Assembly (NCBI GenBank): GCA_036971475.1
Contig: JBAIZL010000007.1
Coordinates: 32,415,002-32,479,001, forward strand
Length of the DNA: 64,000 nucleotides
Reading direction: 5' to 3'
Source: Prosapia bicincta
Taxonomy: Eukaryota > Arthropoda > Insecta > Hemiptera > Cercopidae
Position numbers and translations under genes: made by a program
Notes under the pieces: generated by a model
Databases searched by the model: none
What the model was told of the DNA's origin: nothing
Seen by the model: only the letters and a program-made list of their open reading frames with translations
Shown here: positions 52,658 to 64,000 of the stretch, piece by piece
Position numbering within the stretch: position 1 is the first letter of the stretch
Layout: each line of letters begins with the position of its first letter

Positions 52658-55600
52658 GATAGCTCCTATAATACTTATTATAGATCAATTCTAAGTGCAC
52701 AATGCGAATCTATGGTCGATTCTGCGTTTATTATGCCTTTTAAATGAGAAATCCATTTTTTGTAGAAATCGCAAAATCCATGAACTATAATTCATGCATT
52801 TTTTTTAGAGCAAATATATGACAATTGCGATAGCTCCTATAAAACTTATTATAGATCAATTCTAAGTGCACAATGCGAATCTATGGTCGATTCTGCGTTT
52901 ATTATGCCTTTTAAATGAGAAATCCATTTTTTGTAGAAATCACAAAATCCATGAACTATAATTCATGCATTTTTTTTAGAGCAAATATATGACAATTGCG
53001 ATAGCTCCTATAATACTTAATATAGATCAATTCTAAGTGCACAATGCGAATCTATGATCGATTCTGCGTTTATTATGCCTTTTAAATGAGAAATCCATTT
53101 TTTGTAGAAATCGCAAAATCCATGAACTATAATTCATGCATTTTTTTAGAGCAAATATATGACAATTGCGATAGCTCCTATAATACTTATTATAGATAAA
53201 TTCTAAGTGCACAATGCGAATCTATGGTCGATTCTGCGTTTATTATGCCTTTTAAATGATAAATCCATTTTTTGTAGAAAACGCAAAATCAATGAACTAT
53301 AATTCATGCATTTTTATCAGAGCAAATATATGACAATTGCGATAGCTACTATAATACTTATTATAGATCAATTCTAAGTGCACAATGCGAATCTATGGTC
53401 GATTCTGCGTTTATTATGCCTTTTAAATGAGAAATCCATTTTTTGTAGAAATCGCAAAATCCATGAACTATAATTCATGCATTTCTTTTAGAGCAAATAT
53501 ATGACAATTGCGATAGCTCCTATAATACTTATTATAGATCACTTCTAAGTGCACAATGCGAATCTATGGTCGATTCTGCGTTTATTATGCCTTTTAAATG
53601 AGAAATCCACTTTTTGTAGAAATCGCAAAATCCATGAACTATAATTCATGCATTTTTTTTAGAGCAAATATATGACAATTGCGATAGCTCCTATAATACA
53701 TATTATAGATCAATTCTAAGTGCACAATGCGAATCTATGGTCGATTCTGCGTTTATTATGCCTTTTAAATGAGAAATCCATTTTTTGTAGAAATCGCAAA
53801 ATCCATGAACTATAATTCATGCATTTTTTTTAGAGCAAATATATGACAATTGCGATAGCTCCTATAATACTTATTATAGAACAACTCTAAGTGCACAATG
53901 CGAATCTATGGTCGATTCTGCGTTTATTATGCCTTTTAAATGAGAAATCCATTTTTGGTAGAAATCGCAAAATCCATGAACTATAATTCATGCATTTTTT
54001 TTTAGAGCAAATATATGACAATTGCGATAGCTCCTATAATAGTTATTATAGATCAATTCTAAGTGCACAATGCGAATCTATGGTCGATTCTGCGTTTATT
54101 ATGCCTTTTAAATGAGAAATCCATTTTTTGTAGAAATCGCAAAATCCATGAACTATAATTCATGCATTTTTTTTAGAGCAAATATATGACAATTGCGATA
54201 GCTCCTATAATACTTATTATAGATCAATTCTAAGTGCACAATGCGAATCTATGGTCGATTCTGCGTTTATTATGCCTTTTAAATGAGAAATCCATTTTTT
54301 GTAGAAATCACAAAATCCATGAAATATAATTCATGCATTTTTTTAGAGCAAATATATGACAATTGCGATAGCTCCTATAATACTTATTATAGATCAATTC
54401 TAAGTGCACAATGCGAATCTATGGTCGATTCTGCGTTTATTATGCCTTTTAAATGAGAAATCCATTTTTTGTAGAAATCACAAAATCCATGAACTATAAT
54501 TCATGCATTTTTTTTAGAGCAAATATATGACAATTGCGATAGCTCCTATAATACTTAATATAGATCAATTCTAAGTGCACAATGCGAATCTATGATCGAT
54601 TCTGCGTTTATTATGCCTTTTAAATGAGAAATCCATTTTTTGTAGAAATCGCAAAATCCATGAACTATAATTCATGCATTTTTTTAGAGCAAATATATGA
54701 CAATTGCGATAGCTCCTATAATACTTATTATAGATCAATTCTAAGTGCACAATGCGAATCTATGGTCGATTCTGCGTTTATTATGCCTTTTAAATGATAA
54801 ATCCATTTTTTGTAGAAAACGCAAAATCAATGAACTATATATAATTCATGCATTTTTTTCAGAGCAAATATATGACAATTGCGATAGCTCCTATAATACT
54901 TAATATAGATCAATTCTAAGTGCACAATGCGAATCTATGATCGATTCTGCGTTTATTATGCCTTTTAAATGAGAAATCCATTTTTTGTAGAAATCGCAAA
55001 ATCCATGAACTATAATTCATGCATTTTTTTTAGAGCAAATATATGACAATTGCGATAGCTCCTATAATACTTATTATAGATCAATTCTAAGTGCACAATG
55101 CGAATCTATGGTCGATTCTGCGTTTATTATGCCTTTTAAATGATAAATCCATTTTTTGTAGAAAACGCAAAATCAATGAACTATATATAATTCATGCATT
55201 TTTTTCAGAGCAAATATATGACAATTGCGATAGCTCCTATAATACTTAATATAGATCAATTCTAAGTGCACAATGCGAATCTATGGTCGATTCTGCGTTT
55301 ATTATGCCTTTTAAATGAGAAATCCATTTTTTGTAGAAATCGCAAAATCCATGAACTATAATTCATGCATTTTTTTTAGAGCAAATATATGACAATTGCG
55401 ATAGCTCCTATATTACTTATTATAGATCAATTCTAAGTGCACAATGCGAATCTATGGTCGATTCTGCGTTTATTATGCCTTTTAAATGATAAATCCATTT
55501 TTTGTAGAAAACGCAAAATCAATGAACTATATATAATTCATGCATTTTTTTCAGAGCAAATATATGACAATTGCGATAGCTCCTATAATACTTATTATAG

Positions 55601-55732
55601 ATCAATTCTAAGTGCACAATGCGAATCTATGGTCGATTCTGCGTTTATTATGCCTTTTAAATGAGAAATCCATTTTTTGTAGAAATCGCAAAATCCATGA
55701 ACTATAATTCATGCATTTTTTTAGAGCAAATA
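52658..55732 (+). repeat. Higher-order repeat T (about 3.1 kb, last of the series)
   Basis: It repeats S at an offset of 2917 bp up to about 55725, without the GTGTAC, CTTCG and GTACAC changes that mark R and S. It therefore derives from a different parent or from an earlier copy. GATAGCTACTAT near 53341 and CCACTTTTTG near 53608 are private. After it the array changes to another subfamily. Confidence 0.82.
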
Positions 55733-58289
55733 TACGACAATTGCGATAGCTCCTATAATACTTATTATAGATCAATTCTAAGTGCACAATGCGAATCTAT
55801 GGTCGATTCTGCGTTTATTATGCCTTTTAAATGAGAAATCCACTTTTTGTAGAAATCGCAAAATCCACGAACTATATTTCATGCATTTTTTTTAGAGCAA
55901 ATATACGACAATTGCGATAGCTCTTATAATACTTATTATAGATCAATTCTAAGTGCACAATGCGAATCTATGGTCGATTCTGCGTTTATTATGCCTTTTA
56001 AATGAGGAATCCATTTTTTGTAGAAATCGCAAAATCCATGAACTATAATTCATGCATTTTTTTTAGAGAAAATATATGACAATTGTCATAGCTCCTATAA
56101 TACTCATTATAGATCAATTCTAAGGGCACAATGCGAATCTATGGTCGATTCTGCGTTTATTATGCCTTTTAAATGAGGAATCCATTTTTTGTAGAAATCG
56201 CAAAATCCATGAACTATAATTCATGCATTTTTCTTAGAGCAAATATATGACAATTGCGATAGCTCCTATAATACTTATTATAGATCAATTCTAAGTGCAC
56301 AATGCGAATCTATGGTCGATTCTGCGTTTATTATGCCTTTTAAATGAGAAATCCATTTTTTGTAGAAATCGCAAAATCCATGAACTATAATTCATGCATT
56401 TTTTTTAGAGCAAATATATGACAATTGCGATAGCTCCTATAATACTTATTATAGATCAATTCTAAGTGCACAATGCGAATCTATGGTCGATTCTGCGTTT
56501 ATTATGCCTTTTAAATGAGAAATCCATTTTTTGTAGAAATCGCAAAATCCATGAACTATAATTCATGCATTTTTTTTAGAGCAAATATATGACAATTGCG
56601 ATAGCTCCTATAATACTTATTATAGATCAATTCTAAGTGCACAATGCGAATCTATGGTCGATTCTGCGTTTATTATGCCTTTTAAATGAGAAATCCGTTT
56701 TTTGTAGAAATCACAAAATCCATGAACTATAATTCATGCATTTTTTTTAGAGCAAATATATGACAATTGCGATAGCTCCTATAATACTTATTATAAATCA
56801 ATTTTAAGTGCACAATGCGAATCTATGGTCGATTCTGAGTTTATTATGCCTTTTAAATGAGAAATCCATTTTTTCTAGAAATCGCAAAATCCATGAACTA
56901 TAATTCATGCATTTTTTTTAAAGCAAATATATGACAATGCGATAGCCCCTATAATACTTATTATAGATCAATTCTAAGTGCACAATGCGAATCTATGGTC
57001 GATTCTGCGTTTATTATGCCTTTTAAATGAGAAATCCATTTTTTGTAGAAATCGAAAATCCATGAACTATAATTCATGCATTTTTTTAGAGCAAATATAT
57101 GACAATTGCGATAGCTCCTATAATACTTATTATAGATCAATTCTAAGTGCACAATGCGAATCTATGGTCGATTCTGCGTTTATTATGCCTTTTAAATGAG
57201 AAATCCATTTTTTGTAGAAATCGCAAAATCCATGAACTATAATTCATGCATTTTTTTAGAGCAAATATATGACAATTGCGATAGCTCCTATAATACTTAT
57301 TATAGATCAATTCTAAGTGCACAATGCGAATCTATGGTCGATTCTGCGATCATTATGCCTTTTAAATGAGAAATCCATTTTTTGTAGAAATCGCAAAATC
57401 CATGAACTATAATTCATGCATTTTTTTAGAACAAATATATAACAATTGCGATAGCTCCTATAATACTAATTATAGATTAATTCTAAGTGCACAATAAGAA
57501 TCTCTGGTCGGTTCTGCGTTTATTATGCCTTTTAAATGAGAAATCCATTTTTTGTAGAAATCGCAAAATCCATGAACTATAATTCATGCATTTTTTTTAG
57601 AGCAAATATATGACAATTGCGATAGCTCCTATAATACTTATTATAGATCAATTCTAAGTGCACAATGCGAATCTATGGTCGATTCTGCGTTTATTATGCC
57701 TTTTAAATGAGAAATCCATTTTTTGTAGAAATCGCAAAATCCATGAACTATAATTCATGCATTTTTTTTACAGCAAATATATGACAATGCGATAGCTCCT
57801 ATAATACTTATTATAGATCAATTCTAAGCGCACAATGCGAATCTATGGTCGATTCTGCTTTTATTATGCCTTTTAAATGAGAAATCCATTTTTTGTAGAA
57901 TTCGCAAAATCCATGAACTATAATTCATGCATTTTTTTAGAGCAAATATATGACAATTGCGATAGCTCCTATAATACTTATTATAGATCAATTCTAAGCG
58001 CACAATGCGAATCTATGGTCGATTCTGCTTTTATTATGCCTTTTAAATGAGAAATCCATTTTTTGTAGAATTCGCAAAATCCATGAACTATAATTCATGC
58101 ATTTTTTTAGAGCAAATATATGACAATTGCGATACCTCCTATAATACTTATTATTGATCAATTCTAAGTGCACAATGCGAATCTATGGTCGATTCTGCGT
58201 TTATTATGCCTTTTAAATGAGAAATCCATTTTTTCTAGAAATCGCAAAATCCATGAACTATAATTCATGCATTTTTTTTAGAGCAAATA
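55733..58289 (+). repeat. Distal subfamily, 15-mer copy 1 (2557 bp)
   Basis: First block of a distinct subfamily. Markers in order are TACGACAATT (55733), CCACTTTTTG with CCACGAAC, CTCTTATAATAC, GAGGAATCC, TAGAGAAAAT with TTGTCATAGC, AAGGGCACAA (56122), CCGTTTTTTG, TTCTGAGTTT with TTTTCTAGAAATC, GCGATCATTATG (57346), AACAAATATATAAC with AATAAGAATC, TACAGCAAAT with GACAATGCG, AAGCGCACAA with CTGCTTTTATT and GAATTCGC, and GATACCTCC with TATTGATC. Most are missing from the rest of the window. Confidence 0.88.
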
Positions 58290-60506
58290 TACGACAATTG
58301 CGATAGCTCCTATAATACTTATTATAGATCAATTCTAAGTGCACAATGCGAATCTATGGTCGATTCTGCGTTTATTATGCCTTTTAAATGAGAAATCCAC
58401 TTTTTGTAGAAATCGCAAAATCCACGAACTATATTTCATGCATTTTTTTTAGAGCAAATATACGACAATTGCGATAGCTCTTATAATACTTATTATAGAT
58501 CAATTCTAAGTGCACAATGCGAATCTATGGTCGATTCTGCGTTTATTATGCCTTTTAAATGAGGAATCCATTTTTTGTAGAAATCGCAAAATCCATGAAC
58601 TATAATTCATGCATTTTTTTTAGAGAAAATATATGACAATTGTCATAGCTCCTATAATACTCATTATAGATCAATTCTAAGGGCACAATGCGAATCTATG
58701 GTCGATTCTGCGTTTATTATGCCTTTTAAATGAGGAATCCATTTTTTGTAGAAATCGCAAAATCCATGAACTATAATTCATGCATTTTTCTTAGAGCAAA
58801 TATATGACAATTGCGATAGCTCCTATAATACTTATTATAGATCAATTCTAAGTGCACAATGCGAATCTATGGTCGATTCTGCGTTTATTATGCCTTTTAA
58901 ATGAGAAATCCATTTTTTGTAGAAATCGCAAAATCCATGAACTATAACTCATGCATTTTTTTTAGAGCAAATATATGACAATTGCGATAGCTCCTATAAT
59001 ACTTATTATAGATCAATTCTAAGTGCACAATGCGAATCTATGGTCGATTCTGCGTTTATTATGCCTTTTAAATGAGAAATCCGTTTTTTGTAGATATCAC
59101 AAAATCCATGAACTATAATTCATGCATTTTTTTTAGAGCAAATATATGACAATTGCGATAGCTCCTATAATACTTATTATAAATCAATTTTAAGTGCACA
59201 ATGCGAATCTATGGTCGATTCTGAGTTTATTATGCCTTTTAAATGAGAAATCCATTTTTTCTAGAAATCGCAAAATCCATGAACTATAATTCATGCATTT
59301 TTTTTAAAGCAAATATATGACAATGCGATAGCTCCTATAATACTTATTATAGATCAATTCTAAGTGCACAATGCGAATCTATGGTCGATTCTGCGTTTAT
59401 TATGCCTTTTAAATGAGAAATCCATTTTTTGTAGAAATCGCAAAATCCATGAACTATAATTCATGCATTTTTTTAGAGCAAATATATGACAATTGCGATA
59501 GCTCCTATAATACTTATTATAGATCAATTCTAAGTGCACAATGCGAATCTATGGTCGATTCTGCGATCATTATGCCTTTTAAATGAGAAATCCATTTTTT
59601 GTAGAAATCGCAAAATCCATGAACTATAATTCATGCATTTTTTTAGAACAAATATATAACAATTGTGATAGCTCCTATAATACTAATTATAGATTAATTC
59701 TAAGTGCACAATAAGAATCTATGGTCGGTTCTGCGTTTATTATGCCTTTTAAATGAGAAATCCATTTTTTGTAGAAATCGCAAAATCCATGAACTATAAT
59801 TCATGCATTTTTTTTAGAGCAAATATATGACAATTGCGATAGCTCCTATAATACTTATTATAGATCAATTCTAAGTGCACAATGCGAATCTATGGTCGAT
59901 TCTGCGTTTATTATGCCTTTTAAATGAGAAATCCATTTTTTGTAGAAATCGCAAAATCCATGAACTATAATTCATGCATTTTTTTTACAGCAAATATATG
60001 ACAATGCGATAGCTCCTATAATACTTATTATAGATCAATTCTAAGCGCACAATGCGAATCTATGGTCGATTCTGCTTTTATTATGCCTTTTAAATGAGAA
60101 ATCCATTTTTTGTAGAATTCGCAAAATCCATGAACTATAATTCATGCATTTTTTTAGAGCAAATATATGATAATTGCGATAGCTCCTATAATACTTATTA
60201 TAGATCAATTCTAAGCGCACAATGCGAATCTATGGTCGATTCTGCTTTTATTATGCCTTTTAAATGAGAAATCCATTTTTTGTAGAATTCGCAAAATCCA
60301 TGAACTATAATTCATGCATTTTTTTAGAGCAAATATATGACAATTGCGATACCTCCTATAATACTTATTATTGATCAATTCTAAGTGCACAATGCGAATC
60401 TATGGTCGATTCTGCGTTTATTATGCCTTTTAAATGAGAAATCCATTTTTTCTAGAAATCGCAAAATCCATGAACTATAATTCATGCATTTTTTTTAGAG
60501 CAAATA
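58290..60506 (+). repeat. Distal subfamily, 13-mer copy 2 (2217 bp)
   Basis: Same marker series as 55733-58289 but two units shorter: one unit is missing before CCGTTTTTTG and one before GCGATCATTATG. The offset from copy 1 therefore falls from 2557 bp (AAGGGCACAA at 56122 and 58679) to 2217 bp (GATCATTATG at 57348 and 59565). Private changes are GTAGATATCAC near 59091, TTGTGATAGC near 59665 and ATATGATAATTG near 60166. Confidence 0.87.
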
Positions 60507-61698
60507 TACGACAATTGCGATAGCTCCTATAATACTTATTATAGATCAATTCTAAGTGCACAATGCGAATCTAAGGTCGATTCTGCTTTTATTATGCCTT
60601 TTAAATGAGAAATCCATTTTTTGTAGAATTCGCAAAATCCATGAACTATAATTCATGCATTTTTTTAGAGCAAATATATGACAATTGCGATAGCTCCTAT
60701 AATACTTATTATAGATCAATTCTAAGTGCACAATGCGAATCTATGGTCGATTCTGCGATCATTATGCCTTTTAAATGAGAAATCCATTTTTTGTAGAAAT
60801 CGCAAAATCCATGAACTATAATTCATGCATTTTTTTAGAACAAATATATAACAATTGCGATAGCTCCTATAATACTAATTATAGATTAATTCTAAGTGCA
60901 CAATAAGAATCTATGGTCGGTTCTGCGTTTATTATGCCTTTTAAATGAGAAATCCATTTTTTGTAGAAATCGCAAAATCCATGAACTATAATTCATGCAT
61001 TTTTTTTAGAGCAAATATATGACAATTGCGATAGCTCCTATAATACTTATTATAGATCAATTCTAAGTGCACAATGCGAATCTATGGTCGATTCTGCGTT
61101 TATTATGCCTTTTAAATGAGAAATCCATTTTTTGTAGAAATCGCAAAATCCATGAACTATAATTCATGCATTTTTTTTACAGCAAATATATGACAATGCG
61201 ATAGCTCCTATAATACTTATTATAGATCAATTCTAAGCGCACAATGCGAATCTATGGTCGATTCTGCTTTTATTATGCCTTTTAAATGAGAAATCCATTT
61301 TTTGTAGAATTCGCAAAATCCATGAACTATAATTCATGCATTTTTTTAGAGCAAATATATGATAATTGCGATAGCTCCTATAATACTTATTATAGATCAA
61401 TTCTAAGCGCACAATGCGAATCTATGGTCGATTCTGCTTTTATTATGCCTTTTAAATGAGAAATCCATTTTTTGTAGAATTCGCAAAATCCATGAACTAT
61501 AATTCATGCATTTTTTTAGAGCAAATATATGACAATTGCGATACCTCCTATAATACTTATTATTGATCAATTCTAAGTGCACAATGCGAATCTATGGTCG
61601 ATTCTGCGTTTATTATGCCTTTTAAATGAGAAATCCATTTTTTCTAGAAATCGCAAAATCCATGAACTATAATTCATGCATTTTTTTTAGAGCAAATA
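60507..61698 (+). repeat. Distal subfamily, 7-mer (1192 bp)
   Basis: Short version with TACGACAATT (60507), CTAAGGTCG with CTGCTTTTATT (60571), GCGATCATTATG (60755), AACAAATATATAAC, TACAGCAAAT, two AAGCGCACAA units and GATACCTCC. CTAAGGTCG recurs 1192 bp later (61763), as does TACGAC (61699), so this 7-mer was itself partly duplicated. Confidence 0.85.
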
Positions 61699-64000
61699 TA
61701 CGACAATTGCGATAGCTCCTATAATACTTATTATAGATCAATTCTAAGTGCACAATGCGAATCTAAGGTCGATTCTGCTTTTATTATGCCTTTTAAATGA
61801 GAAATCCATTTTTTGTAGAATTCGCAAAATCCATGAACTATAATTCATGCATTTTTTTAGAGCAAATATATGACAATTGCGATAGCTCCTATAATACTTA
61901 TTATAGATCAATTCTAAGCGCACAATGCGAATCTATGGTCGATTCTGCTTTTATTATGCCTTTTAAATGAGAAATCCATTTTTTGTAGAATTCGCAAAAT
62001 CCATGAACTATAATTCATGCATTTTTTTAGAGCAAATATATGACAATTGCGATACCTCCTATAATACTTATTATTGATCAATTCTAAGTGCACAATGCGA
62101 ATCTATGGTCGATTCTGCGTTTATTATGCCTTTTAAATGAGAAATCCATTTTTTGTAGAAATCGCAAAATCCATGAACTATAGTTCATGCATTTTTTTTA
62201 GAGCAAATATATGACAATTGCGATAGATCCTATAATACTTATTATAGATCAATTCTAAGTGCACAATGCGAATCTATGGTCGATACTGCGTTTATTATGC
62301 CTTTTAAATGAGGAATCTATTTTTTGTAGAAATCGCAAAATCCATGAACTATAATTCATGCATTTTTTTTAGAGCAAATATATGACAATTGCGATAGCTC
62401 CTATAATACTTATTATAGATCAATTCTAAGTGCACAATGCGAATCTATGGTCGATTCTGCGTTTATTATGCCTTTTAAATGAGAAATCCATTTTTTGTAG
62501 AAATCGCAAAATCCATGAACTATAATTCATGTATTTTTTTTAGAGCAAATATATGACAATTGCGATAGCTCCTATAATACTTATTATAGATCAATTCTAA
62601 GTGCACAATGCGAATCTATGGTCGATTCTGCGTTTATTATGCCTTTTAAATGAGAAATCCGTTTTTTGTAGAAATCACAAAATCCATGAACTATAATTCA
62701 TGCATTTTTTTTAGAGCAAATATATGACAATGCGATAGCTCCTATAATACTTATTATAGATCAATTTTAAGTGCACAATGCGAATCTATGGTCGATTCTG
62801 CGTTTATTATGCCTTTTAAATGAGAAATCCATTTTTTCTAGAAATCGCAAAATCCATGAACTATAATTCATGCATTTTTTTTTAGAGCAAATATATGACA
62901 ATGCGATAGCTCCTATAATACTTATTATAGATCAATTCTAAGTGCACAATGCGAATCTATGGTCGATTCTGCGTTTATTATGCCTTTTAAATGAGAAATC
63001 CATTTTTTGTAGAAATCGCAAAATCCATGAACTATAATTCATGCATTTTTTTAGAGCAAATATACGACAATTGCCATAGCTCCTATAATACTTATTATAG
63101 ATCAATTCTAAGTGCACAATGCGAATCTATGGTGGATTCTGCGTTTATTATGCCTTTTAAATGAGGAATCCATTTTTTGTAGAAATCGCAAAATCCATGA
63201 ACTATAATTCATGCATTTTTTTTAGAGCAAATATATGACAATTGCGATAGCTCCTATAATACTTATTATAGATCAATTCTAAGTGCACAATGCGAATCTA
63301 TGGTCGATTCTGCGTTTATTATGCCTTTTAAATGAGAAATCCATTTTTTGTAGAAATCGCAAAATCCATGAACTATAATTCATGCATTTTTTTTAGAGCA
63401 AATATACGACAATTGCGATAGCTCCTATAATACTTATTATAGATCAATTCTAAGTGCACAATGCGAATCTATGGTCGATTCTGCGTTTATTATGCCTTTT
63501 AAATGAGAAATCCATTTTTTGCAGAAATCGCAAAATCCATGAACTATAATTCATGCATTTTTTTTAGAGCAAATATATGACAATCGCGATAGATCCTATA
63601 ATACTTATTATAGATCAATTCTAAGTGAACAATGCGAATCTATGGTCGATTCTGCGTTTATTATGCCTTTTAAATGAGGAATCCATTATTTGTAGAAATC
63701 GCAAAATCCATGAACTATAATTCATGCATTTTTTTTAGAGCAAATATATGACAATTGCGATAGCTCCTATAATACTTATTATAGATCAATTCTAAGTGCA
63801 CAATGCGAATCTATGGTCGATTCTGCGTTTATTATGCCTTTTAAATGAGAAATCCATTTTTTGTAGAAATCGCAAAATCCATGAACTATAATTCATGCAT
63901 TTTTTTTAGAGCAAATATATGACAATTGCGATAGATCCTATAATACTTATTATAGATCAATTCTAAGTGCACCATGCGTATCTATGGTCGATTCTGCGTT
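61699..64000 (+). repeat. Distal subfamily, end of window
   Basis: About 13 units. The first three repeat the start and end of the 7-mer. From about 62150 the units no longer form a clear multi-unit series and carry scattered single changes (GCGATAGATCC three times, CGATACTGCG, GGTGGATTC, CATTATTTG, GTGAACAATG, ACCATGCGTATC). GACAATGCG units and one TACGACAATTGCCATAGC unit are also present. The array is still pure satellite at 64000, so its end is not in the window. Confidence 0.88.

Larger units (their letters stand above)
1..64000. repeat. 171-bp AT-rich satellite array filling the window
   Basis: Successive copies of the landmark TGCGATAGCT lie at 41, 212, 383 and 554, exactly 171 bp apart, and the same unit can be followed to position 64000 with only small length changes. 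That gives about 374 units. The consensus has 24 G and 27 C in 171 bases (about 30% G+C). Most units differ from the consensus at none to a few positions. No unique sequence, gene, tRNA, rRNA or mobile element interrupts the array on either strand. Unit length near one nucleosome plus linker, tandem order and high homogeneity are typical of centromeric, pericentromeric or subtelomeric satellites. Which of these applies cannot be decided from sequence alone. I do not recognise the family. Confidence 0.98.

Noticed and set aside
56961..57199. Overlapping ORFs of 63 (-) and 73 (+) codons
   Set aside because: They arise where one unit has a single-base deletion (ATCGAAAATCC) and an adjacent unit has a shorter T-tract. 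Overlapping frames on both strands of a satellite unit are chance.
1..64000. Primate alpha satellite, because the unit is 171 bp
   Set aside because: Only the length agrees. The sequence does not resemble the alphoid consensus as I know it, and the G+C is lower.
1..64000. CRISPR array
   Set aside because: Units are 171 bp, contiguous and similar along their whole length. There are no unique spacers between short repeats and no cas genes.

Overview
The whole 64 kb window is one AT-rich satellite DNA array. I see no gene, RNA gene, transposon, CRISPR array or unique-sequence stretch on either strand. The repeat unit is 171 bp with about 30% G+C (51 of 171 bases in the consensus), and about 374 units lie head to tail. 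The window must come from a eukaryotic nuclear genome, from heterochromatin of centromeric, pericentromeric or subtelomeric type. I do not recognise the satellite family and cannot name the species. The 171-bp length equals that of primate alpha satellite, but the sequence is unrelated to it and has no CENP-B box.

Layout. Taking the orientation at position 1 as '+', units run '+' from 1 to 6870 (about 40 units), '-' from 6871 to 19345 (about 73 units) and '+' again from 19346 to 64000 (about 261 units). The two polarity switches are abrupt and fall inside units. The first shares 3 bp (AAA) between its two sides and the second a single C. The reversed block is not a simple inversion. Its part 6871-16990 is the reverse complement, unit by unit and sharing rare private variants, of 19346-28281. 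It is therefore a large inverted duplication with arms of about 9-10 kb, and its arms have since gained or lost whole units.

On top of the 171-bp period there are many higher-order repeats, meaning multi-unit blocks copied in tandem. They are a 9-mer (1541 bp) at 41-3122, a 5-mer (855 bp) at 4381-6090, an 11-mer (1884 bp) near 8.7-12.0 kb, a trimer (513 bp) at about 18168-19193, a roughly 27-mer (4599 bp, with 4103- and 4770-bp versions) at 19691-37340, a dimer (342 bp) near 39.3 kb, units of 16, 7, 20 and 17 monomers at 42374-55730, and units of 15, 13 and 7 monomers at 55733-61698. The last block (55733-64000) carries a variant set rarely or never seen elsewhere, so it is a separate subfamily domain.

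Within a unit the notable structure is an 18-bp dyad (CTATAATA-NN-TATTATAG), a second dyad spanning the unit join (CATGAA-CTATAA-TTCATG), a short GAATC/GATTC inverted repeat and two T-tracts. Such dyads may form hairpins or bind a protein. Function is inference only. The ORFs of about 75 codons are by-products of the repeat and are not reported as genes.
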